From an uncultured Acidobacteriota bacterium (GTDB lineage: Bacteria; Acidobacteriota; Blastocatellia; Pyrinomonadales; Pyrinomonadaceae): a DNA stretch of 6,020 nt. Location: positions 1 through 6,020 of the forward strand of contig CAMLKY010000146.1 of the NCBI GenBank assembly GCA_946480545.1. Direction: 5' to 3'. The notes under the pieces were generated by a model. The model was given only the letters and a program-made list of their open reading frames with translations. It had not been told where the DNA came from and searched no databases. Shown one piece after another: positions 1 to 5,169 of the stretch; position 1 is the stretch's first letter, and the number at the start of each line of letters is the position of its first letter. The position numbers and the translations under genes were made by a program.

Positions 1-966
1 ATTGTCGCCTTGAAGTATCACGCTCGGATATTTCCAGGTGATCGCCGAGCCGGTTTCCACCTGCGTCCATGAGATCTTCGAATTTACGCCGCGACACGCT
101 CCGCGTTTCGTCACGAAGTTATAGATACCGCCCTTGCCGTTCTCGTCACCCGCGTACCAGTTCTGCACCGTCGAGTACTTGATCTCGGCATCATCGAGCG
201 CGACGAGCTCGACCACGGCGGCGTGGAGCTGGTTAGTATCGAACTGCGGTGCTGTGCAGCCTTCGTTGTATGCCACGTATCCACCTTCTTCGGCGACGAT
301 CAATGTACGTTCGAACTGTCCAGAATCCTGCGTGTTAATGCGAAAGTAAGTTGACAGCTCCATCGGGCATCGCACGCCTTTCGGTATGAACACGAAAGAG
401 CCGTCCGAGAAGACCGCTGAATTCAGCGCCGCGTAGTAATTGTCATTCACAGGGACGACCGACCCGAGATACTTCTTTACAAGCTCGGGGTAGTCGGCGA
501 CGGCTTCGGTGAACGAGCAAAAGATAACGCCCGCCTTCTTGAGTTTTTCCTTGTAGGTGGTCGCGACCGAGACCGAGTCGAACACCGCATCGACCGCGAC
601 GTTCGCCAGCATCTTTTGCTCGCTAAGCGGAATGCCGAGCTTTTCGAACGTCTTAACTAGCTCCGGGTCGACCTCGTCCATCGAAGCCTTTTTCGCTTTC
701 TGCTTCGGAGCCGAGTAATACGATATGTTCTGAAAATCGATCGACGGATACTCGAAATTCGGCCAATGCTTCGGCTCGTCCATCTTCAGCCACTGGCGAA
801 ACGCCTTTAGGCGAAACTCGAGCATCCACTCAGGCTCGTTCTTCTTCCGAGAGATCAAACGGACGGTATCCTCGGACAGACCCTTCGGGATCGTGTCAGT
901 TTCGATATCCGTTACGAACCCGTATTTGTATTCCCTATTTGTGAGTATTTCTGCTGCTGTTGACAT
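1..966 (-). CDS. sufB: SufB, Fe-S cluster scaffold subunit (N-terminal 322 residues, cut by the window edge)
   Basis: SufB is the core scaffold of the cytoplasmic SufBCD complex, which builds iron-sulfur clusters and passes them to apoproteins. Translation from the ATG at 966-964 is open to base 1 and gives 322 residues; the family is usually about 470-495 residues, so roughly the last third is missing. Family hallmarks include [10 protein letters not shown] (43-52), ISYYSAP (81-87), DSVSVATTY (130-138), [15 protein letters not shown] (197-211), EGCTAP (235-240), QLHAAVVEL (246-254), KYSTVQNW (263-270) and GSAITWKYP (306-314). Cys237 in EGCTAP aligns with the sulfur-accepting cysteine near position 254 of E. 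coli SufB; the later catalytic cysteine lies outside the window. The start agrees with family N-termini, but the ribosome site is weak: GGTGA at 982-978, 11 nt upstream and partly inside the hairpin at 980-1044. The gene follows an Rrf2 regulator on the same strand; sufC, sufD and sufS probably follow beyond the edge (inference). Confidence 0.96.
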   Translation of the reverse strand, partial: MSTAAEILTNREYKYGFVTDIETDTIPKGLSEDTVRLISRKKNEPEWMLEFRLKAFRQWLKMDEPKHWPNFEYPSIDFQNISYYSAPKQKAKKASMDEVDPELVKTFEKLGIPLSEQKMLANVAVDAVFDSVSVATTYKEKLKKAGVIFCSFTEAVADYPELVKKYLGSVVPVNDNYYAALNSAVFSDGSFVFIPKGVRCPMELSTYFRINTQDSGQFERTLIVAEEGGYVAYNEGCTAPQFDTNQLHAAVVELVALDDAEIKYSTVQNWYAGDENGKGGIYNFVTKRGACRGVNSKISWTQVETGSAITWKYPSVILQGDN

Positions 967-979
967 CGTTATTCATTTC

Positions 980-1044
980 ACCGCAGAGACGCGGAGACGC
1001 AGAGATGGACCACTTGTTTCTCTCCGCCTCTGCGTCTCGGCGGT
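980..1044. repeat. Imperfect inverted repeat (26-bp arms) between the Rrf2 gene and sufB
   Basis: The arms at 980-1005 and 1019-1044 are reverse complements at 22 of 26 positions, with a 13-nt loop. The left arm begins ACCGCAGAGACGCGGAGACG, a sequence type I recall as a dispersed repeat in many environmental bacterial genomes (memory only). Neither side carries a T-run, so it is not a standard intrinsic terminator. In the transcript it would form a stable hairpin starting 4 nt after the Rrf2 stop codon and ending 13 nt before the sufB ATG, touching the only Shine-Dalgarno-like bases. It may be a REP- or MITE-like insertion that also adjusts the ratio of regulator to scaffold protein. Confidence 0.85.
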
Positions 1045-1047
1045 AAA

Positions 1048-1533
1048 TTAGATTTCAAACCCTTTCGGTTCGATCGTCCTGTGGATTCCCTGGATCTGGT
1101 GGAACATCGCGTCGACCGAACGCTCATCGCCGACGAGCTGGGCCAACGTGATCTGCGACAGCGCGTTCTCGACGATCTCATGTAGTCCGACGATCACCGG
1201 GCGGATACCGCAATCGCCTTTATGGACGCAGGTATCGAGTACGCCGGTATAGCTCTCGCAGTGCTTCGAAAGGACATCTTCATCGAGGACCTTTATGATC
1301 TCGCTCAGACGGATATCGCCAGCCGGCCTCGCGAGAAAGTAACCGCCCTTGGTGCCACGCGTCGACTGTACAAATCCTGCCTTATTCAGAAGCCACATCA
1401 GCTTACCGGCATTGGCCGCCGATATACCCTCGCGCTCGGCGATCTGGGGAAGAGTCAAGCTCTCGCCATCATTCAGATTCGCGAGTTGCACCAAACATCG
1501 CAGGCCATATTCTTCTTGTGCCGAGATCTTCAT
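1048..1533 (-). CDS. Rrf2-family (IscR-like) transcriptional regulator, probable Fe-S sensor of the suf operon
   Basis: This 161-residue protein matches the Rrf2 family in length and layout. It begins MKISAQEEYGLRCL, followed by a winged helix-turn-helix: LPQIAEREGIS (28-38), the recognition helix around NAGKLMWLLNKAG (41-53), then the wing with the family motif STRGTKGGYFLARP (57-70). A dimerisation helix and a cysteine cluster follow: Cys92, Cys102 and Cys108 in HCES...DTCVHKGDCGIRP. Three cysteines in this place bind a 2Fe-2S or 4Fe-4S cluster in IscR and relatives; the spacing here (C-X9-C-X5-C) differs from E. coli IscR (C-X5-C-X5-C). Its position directly before sufB, with a good promoter of its own and a palindrome in that promoter, supports a role as autorepressor and regulator of suf genes. 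The start is set by the conserved N-terminus; no clear Shine-Dalgarno precedes it. The family call is firm; the cluster type and the regulated genes are inference, so I give no gene name. Confidence 0.94.
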   Translation of the reverse strand: MKISAQEEYGLRCLVQLANLNDGESLTLPQIAEREGISAANAGKLMWLLNKAGFVQSTRGTKGGYFLARPAGDIRLSEIIKVLDEDVLSKHCESYTGVLDTCVHKGDCGIRPVIVGLHEIVENALSQITLAQLVGDERSVDAMFHQIQGIHRTIEPKGFEI

Positions 1534-1575
1534 AAGCTAAACAAAAGTAAAGAGCTTGAGTTTGACGATGGCTAG

Positions 1576-1604
1576 ATTATCCCAAATCATTACTTTTTGG
1601 TCAA
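1576..1604 (-). promoter_or_regulatory. Sigma70-type promoter for the Rrf2-suf operon
   Basis: Reading the minus strand, TTGACC (1604-1599) is followed by exactly 17 nt and then GATAAT (1581-1576): five of six matches to each consensus hexamer. Initiation about 7 nt downstream (near 1569) would give a leader of about 35 nt before the ATG at 1533. A perfect TATAAT also lies just upstream on the same strand (1611-1606), but no recognisable -35 box stands 16-18 nt before it, so it is at best a secondary promoter. Confidence 0.75.
1582..1600. promoter_or_regulatory. Candidate operator: palindrome filling the promoter spacer
   Basis: On the minus strand the 19 bases from 1600 to 1582 read CCAAAAAGTAATGATTTGG, with perfect CCAAA/TTTGG half-sites separated by 9 nt. 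The site covers the whole 17-bp spacer and two bases of the -35 box, where a bound repressor would block RNA polymerase. Rrf2 proteins are dimers that bind short dyads, often in their own promoters. The assignment to this regulator is inference; a 5-bp arm alone can arise by chance. Confidence 0.4.
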
Positions 1605-1658
1605 GATTATAAATAGGCGTGAGTAGGGGTATCTGAGATTGGTTATTTAGACGATATG

Positions 1659-1717
1659 GCGGCCTTGCGAGAACACCGAAGCCGAGAATCTCGACATCGG
1701 TGTTCTCGCAAGGCCGC
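1659..1717. repeat. Perfect 21-bp inverted repeat (59-bp hairpin) downstream of pmbA
   Basis: The arms at 1659-1679 and 1697-1717 are exact reverse complements over 21 bp. The 17-nt space between them also pairs in part (GAG at 1684-1686 side with CTC at 1690-1692 side, around AAT), so the structure is one long stem with a 3-nt apex and two mismatches. It lies 46 bp beyond the pmbA stop codon and about 50 bp before the Rrf2 promoter. There is no T-run on either strand, so it is not a classic terminator, yet such a stem could stop exonuclease decay or slow polymerase at the end of the tldD-pmbA transcript. It could equally be a small palindromic mobile repeat. Confidence 0.85.
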
Positions 1718-1763
1718 AAAGTGTGGATACTCACTGTAGCGAACCCGAGACTATGGTCGCCAG

Positions 1764-3122
1764 CTATTCCCCGCCAACCGTCATCTCCGAGATCAGGAGC
1801 GTCGGTGCCGCCGTCGTGCCCAGTTTGAAGCTGAGATCATTTCCGACGGTCTTCACATTACCCAGCACCTTCAGGACGTTGCCGGCCACCGTTATCTCCT
1901 GTACTGCGTGAGTGAACTCGCCGTTCTCGATCCAGCGTCCGTTAGCTCCCATCGAGAAATCGCCCGTGGTCGAGTTCAAACCCTGGCCGCCCACGCGGTC
2001 GAGATAAAGCCCGGATTTGACCGACTTGATCATGTCCTCGGGGCTGGTATCGCCATTCTTGATGTAGAGGTTCGTGCTGTTTACGTTCGGATTACCCTGG
2101 TAGCTGCGGGCTGCATTGCCCGTCGGGGCGACCTTCAGACGCCGTGCCGAGTAAGAGTCGCAAACATACTGCCTGAGCACGCCCTTCTCCACGACAACCA
2201 CGCTCGACGACTTGATGCCTTCGGCATCGAACGGGCGCGAAGCCACGCCGTTCTCCATGATCGCGTCGTCGACAATGGTGATCATCGGCGAAGCGACCTG
2301 CTGGCCGACCTTGTCGATCAGATACGACATCTTCCGATAGATACTTCCGCCCGACGCCGCTCCGAAAACGCTGCCCAGCATAAAGCTTCCCACACGCGGA
2401 TCCAGAATGACCGGGACGACCGCCGACTTTACCTTTCGTCCGCCAAGCTTTCGAACGACGCGACGGCCCGCTTCTTCCCCGATCGCCTGCGGTGACGCAA
2501 GCGTGTTCAGGTAACGGCCAAACGTGTAATGTCCGTCCGTCTGCTTAGTGCCGTCCTCATCCTCCGCCAGGAGACTTACCGATAGGCTGGCCTGCGTCAT
2601 CTGGTACTGGCCGGTAAATCCATCGGAATTCGCGAGCGTTATCTGCGATCGCGAATCGTTCCATGACGTACCGTTAGCGTTCTTGATCCGCTTGTCGAAT
2701 TTGAGTCCGACCTCTTCGGCCGACCTCGCCATCTCGATCTTCTTCTCGGGCGTAAGTTTCGCTATCGATTCATCGAACAGCATCAGCTTGCCACCGTAAA
2801 CGCCGAGCAGCTCCTTCGGCGCAAGACCGTTGTCCTTGTCGGTGTTCGAAACCTGCACGATCTGCATTGTCTCGCGGGCAAGGTCCTTAACGGCCCGATC
2901 GGTAAAATCGGTGGTAAAGGTATTCGCCATCGCTCCGTTCCTGATCACACGGAGACCGAGGCCCTTGCTGATGGATTGCTGTAGCCGCTCGATCTTTCCC
3001 AGCCGAACGGTTGTGTTGAATCCGATAGTCGATACGACGTAGACGTCCGCGGCATCGGCTCCCTGCTTCTTCAGCTCCGAAACAAGCTCGGACGCTAAAC
3101 TCCTATAATCTTTCATTGACAT
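1764..3122 (-). CDS. pmbA: PmbA/TldE, non-catalytic partner of the TldD metalloprotease
   Basis: This protein has 452 residues, nearly the length of E. coli PmbA (about 450). TldD and PmbA form a heterodimeric protease that processes modified peptides such as microcin B17 and degrades the CcdA antitoxin in E. coli; PmbA shapes the substrate cavity but lacks the zinc site. Visible family features are the N-terminal domain with KIERLQQS (43-50) and GLGLRVI (54-60), ILDPRVGSFML (239-249), GAASGGSIYRK (254-264), FDAEG (298-302), DSYSARRL (322-329), TTGDFSMGANGRWIENGE (385-402), EITVAGN (409-415), TVGNDL (425-430) and the closing SEMTVGG. No HExxxH motif is present, as expected for this subunit. 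No signal peptide is present, in contrast to the upstream tldD. The gene begins 16 bp after the tldD stop codon, so the two are co-transcribed. The product that the pair cleaves in this organism cannot be told from the sequence. Confidence 0.93.
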   Translation of the reverse strand: MSMKDYRSLASELVSELKKQGADAADVYVVSTIGFNTTVRLGKIERLQQSISKGLGLRVIRNGAMANTFTTDFTDRAVKDLARETMQIVQVSNTDKDNGLAPKELLGVYGGKLMLFDESIAKLTPEKKIEMARSAEEVGLKFDKRIKNANGTSWNDSRSQITLANSDGFTGQYQMTQASLSVSLLAEDEDGTKQTDGHYTFGRYLNTLASPQAIGEEAGRRVVRKLGGRKVKSAVVPVILDPRVGSFMLGSVFGAASGGSIYRKMSYLIDKVGQQVASPMITIVDDAIMENGVASRPFDAEGIKSSSVVVVEKGVLRQYVCDSYSARRLKVAPTGNAARSYQGNPNVNSTNLYIKNGDTSPEDMIKSVKSGLYLDRVGGQGLNSTTGDFSMGANGRWIENGEFTHAVQEITVAGNVLKVLGNVKTVGNDLSFKLGTTAAPTLLISEMTVGGE

Positions 3123-3126
3123 TTAG

Positions 3127-3134
3127 CACCTCCT
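3127..3134 (-). promoter_or_regulatory. Strong Shine-Dalgarno site of pmbA, selecting the first of two ATGs
   Basis: AGGAGGTG on the minus strand leaves 6 nt between GGAGG (3133-3129) and the ATG at 3122-3120. A second in-frame ATG sits two codons later (3116-3114), 12 nt from the site, which is too far for best use. The first ATG is therefore preferred. The site lies in the 16-bp gap after tldD, so pmbA can be translated efficiently from the shared transcript. Confidence 0.85.
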
Positions 3135-3138
3135 CGCT

Positions 3139-4683
3139 TTAAGCCTTATCCTGCGCGCGGACCTTCGTTCCGCCAACCGTAATTTCCGACACCTTCACGG
3201 TCGAAATGCCCATCCCGACGGGCACCATCTGCCCGTTCTTGCCGCAGGTCCAGCCGCCGTCGGTGAACTTCAGATCGTTTCCGACCATCGTCACCTTCGT
3301 CATGACATCCGGTCCGTTGCCGACAAGCGTCACGCCCTTGAGCGGCACAGTGATCTTGCCGTCCTCGATCCGGTAGCACTCCGAGCACGAGAACGTGAAA
3401 TCGCCCTTCGTGATATCCACCTGCCCACCGGTAAAGCCCTTGGCATAAACACCGTCCTTCACCGATTTCAGGATCTCCTCGGCCGAGTATTTGCCCGGCT
3501 TGAGATACGTGTTAGTCATTCGCGGCATCGGCGGATGATTGTAGGCCTGTCGACGACCGTTGCCTGAAGGCTTAACTCCAAGCTGCTTCGCGCTGATCTT
3601 GTCATTCATGTAGCCGCGAAGGATACCGTTCTCGATAAGCGTAGTCGCCTGCGGTGTATTGCCCTCGTCGTCGACGTTGATCGTACCGCGCATGTTCGCG
3701 AACAATCCTTCATCGACCACGGTGCACTGGTCTGAGGCCACCTTCTCCCCGACGCGACCCGAGTAATTCGAGAGTTTCTTGTAATTGAAATCCGCCTCGA
3801 GCCCATGCCCGACAGCCTCGTGAAGCAACACGGCGCTTTCAGCGGGCCCAAGCACGACCGTCTGGACACCCGCCTCGGCTTCCACCGCGCCAAGGTTCAC
3901 GATCGCGATCCTCGCCGCCTCCTTGCCAATGTCGGCCGCCTTCGTCTTATTGAAGTACTCCATCCCGATACGGCCGCCGCCGCCTCTGTAACCTTGCTCG
4001 CGTCGCGAGCCCTGTTCGGCGATGCAGAAGGCGTTGAACATAAAGAGCGGCTGCGAGTCCTCCCAGTAGATCCCGTCGGAGTTCGCATACGCGACATGCT
4101 TCACTTCATCGTTGAAGCCGACTGAGACCCGTACGATCTTCGAGTCATAGGCCTTCGCCGCCGCGTTTGCCTCTTTTATGAATGTCAGCTTCTTGTTCAG
4201 GTCGGCCGATGTCGCCAGTTCCGCGATTGGATATAGGTTCTTAGGCTTTTGTTGCGTGACCCCGACCACGCGCGTCTTTGCGACGTTGTCGGACGCGATC
4301 GTGGCGGCCGCGTTCGCTGCATCCAGCATGCTCTCGAGGGTAAGATCTTCGGTAAAGGCGAAACCGATCTGGTCGCCCTTGACCGCTCGGATACCCACGC
4401 CCTGGACAATACCGCGGCGTGCGGATTTGACTATGTCCTCTTCGAACGAGAGGTCGGAAGTGATGCGATATTCAAAGAAGGCGTCGGCGAACTCGGCACC
4501 CTTGGCGACGGTCGCTGCCAATACCTTGCCAATATCAGCCTTGGTCACATGGAAATAAGTATCGAGCAGCGACGGCCCACCAACGATCGGCTCGCCCGCT
4601 AACACGCGACCCACCCACAGATCGCTTGCCGCAACGGCGGCCAGCGCCATCGAACTCTTGGTCAAAAATTCACGTCGTTTCAT
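3139..4683 (-). CDS. tldD: TldD, zinc metalloprotease subunit with a twin-arginine (Tat) signal
   Basis: TldD is the catalytic subunit of the TldD/PmbA protease. The 514-residue product carries the zinc motif HEAVGHG at 288-294 (ligands His288 and His292, catalytic Glu289) and, near the end, TCGKNGQMVPVGMG, whose Cys480 aligns with the third ligand (Cys454 in E. coli TldD). Other family marks are EEDIVKSARRG (81-91), NYSGRVGE (306-313), MRGTINVDDEGNTP (331-344), PRMTNTYL (387-394), GFTGGQVDITKGDFTFS (416-432) and EITVGGT (500-506). The N-terminus MKRREFLTKSS, followed by the hydrophobic stretch MALAAVAAS, is a typical Tat signal (RRxFL); cleavage may fall near residue 30 (VLAG). This extension helps explain why the protein is longer than the usual 480 or so residues. 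Classical TldD is cytoplasmic, so a periplasmic or surface role is suggested here. The start is supported by the signal and by AGGAG at 4698-4694, 10 nt upstream. Cys433 and Cys436 (SCSEC) replace residues that are Thr and Ala in the E. coli protein as I recall it. Confidence 0.95.
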   Translation of the reverse strand: MKRREFLTKSSMALAAVAASDLWVGRVLAGEPIVGGPSLLDTYFHVTKADIGKVLAATVAKGAEFADAFFEYRITSDLSFEEDIVKSARRGIVQGVGIRAVKGDQIGFAFTEDLTLESMLDAANAAATIASDNVAKTRVVGVTQQKPKNLYPIAELATSADLNKKLTFIKEANAAAKAYDSKIVRVSVGFNDEVKHVAYANSDGIYWEDSQPLFMFNAFCIAEQGSRREQGYRGGGGRIGMEYFNKTKAADIGKEAARIAIVNLGAVEAEAGVQTVVLGPAESAVLLHEAVGHGLEADFNYKKLSNYSGRVGEKVASDQCTVVDEGLFANMRGTINVDDEGNTPQATTLIENGILRGYMNDKISAKQLGVKPSGNGRRQAYNHPPMPRMTNTYLKPGKYSAEEILKSVKDGVYAKGFTGGQVDITKGDFTFSCSECYRIEDGKITVPLKGVTLVGNGPDVMTKVTMVGNDLKFTDGGWTCGKNGQMVPVGMGISTVKVSEITVGGTKVRAQDKA

Positions 4684-5169
4684 ACAGGTATGACTCCTAT
4701 CTCGTCTGAAGTTGTTTTGGACAATGGCTAGCGGCTGCCTTTACGCGTTGCAAGGGCGAAAAAGTTTCTCGTGCGATCGCAATTTTGGCGAGACCTCTAT
4801 CGAGAGACGTTTCGCGTCTACGCGTGGTTACAGCTATTCCAGTGAAGACGCCGCAATCATGATTCTTCAGTATTGGAACACCGCGAGAAAGGATTTTGTG
4901 ACGAGACGTGAAAATACGTTCATTAACCCGGAGAGGATGAGGCTGAGAGGCAGGAAGCGACGTCGACCGCACGACTCCCGGCGTGTCGGCCGACGCGCTC
5001 GAACCAATGGGATTCCTCGGAACACCGTCACGCAATTCCGGCCGCTAACAAGATTCGCAGTTCCGGAAGCGCCACTTGTGGCCGCTCTTGGCCGGCTGCG
5101 AAGATACTCATAGTTGTCGGTTGCCGGCTTTGAGACCTGCAGATGTTGTTGGCCGCTTCCTGTCTGAGT
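4684..5169. other. 486-bp intergenic region with no convincing gene, upstream of tldD
   Basis: Both strands contain open frames of about 110-130 codons here, but their translations are rich in Arg and Ser, lack recognisable motifs and overlap each other, so I do not call them genes. The region must hold the tldD promoter, yet I find no strong one: TTGCGG (4856-4851) with TGTAAC after 18 nt, and TTGTCC with GATAGG next to the start codon, are both poor. Small palindromes occur: GCCAC-TT-GTGGC (5071-5082), AGACG-N5-CGTCT (4805-4819) and TGCGATCGCA (4772-4781). No T-tailed hairpin follows the aminopeptidase stop codon. Confidence 0.6.

Noticed and set aside
1537..1734. 65-codon open frame on the minus strand covering the hairpin and the Rrf2 promoter
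   Set aside because: It spans a perfect palindrome and a good promoter, has no Shine-Dalgarno site and no recognisable protein features, and ends just before the regulator start. It is better explained as intergenic DNA.
1908..2495. 195-codon plus-strand frame opposite pmbA
   Set aside because: The minus strand carries unmistakable PmbA motifs over the whole stretch; the plus-strand frame has none.
4772..4781. TGCGATCGCA, containing the HIP1 octamer GCGATCGC typical of cyanobacteria
   Set aside because: I noticed only this copy; one palindrome of this kind is expected by chance and does not support a cyanobacterial host.
4697..5113. Open frames of 112 codons (minus) and 133 codons (plus) in the gap upstream of tldD
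   Set aside because: They overlap on opposite strands, are rich in Arg and Ser, show no domain or signal, and lack a convincing ribosome site. Long chance frames are expected in GC-rich DNA.
5071..5128. GCCAC-TT-GTGGC and two GCCGGC copies as a terminator for the aminopeptidase gene
   Set aside because: The stems are short or far apart and no T-run follows on the minus strand.
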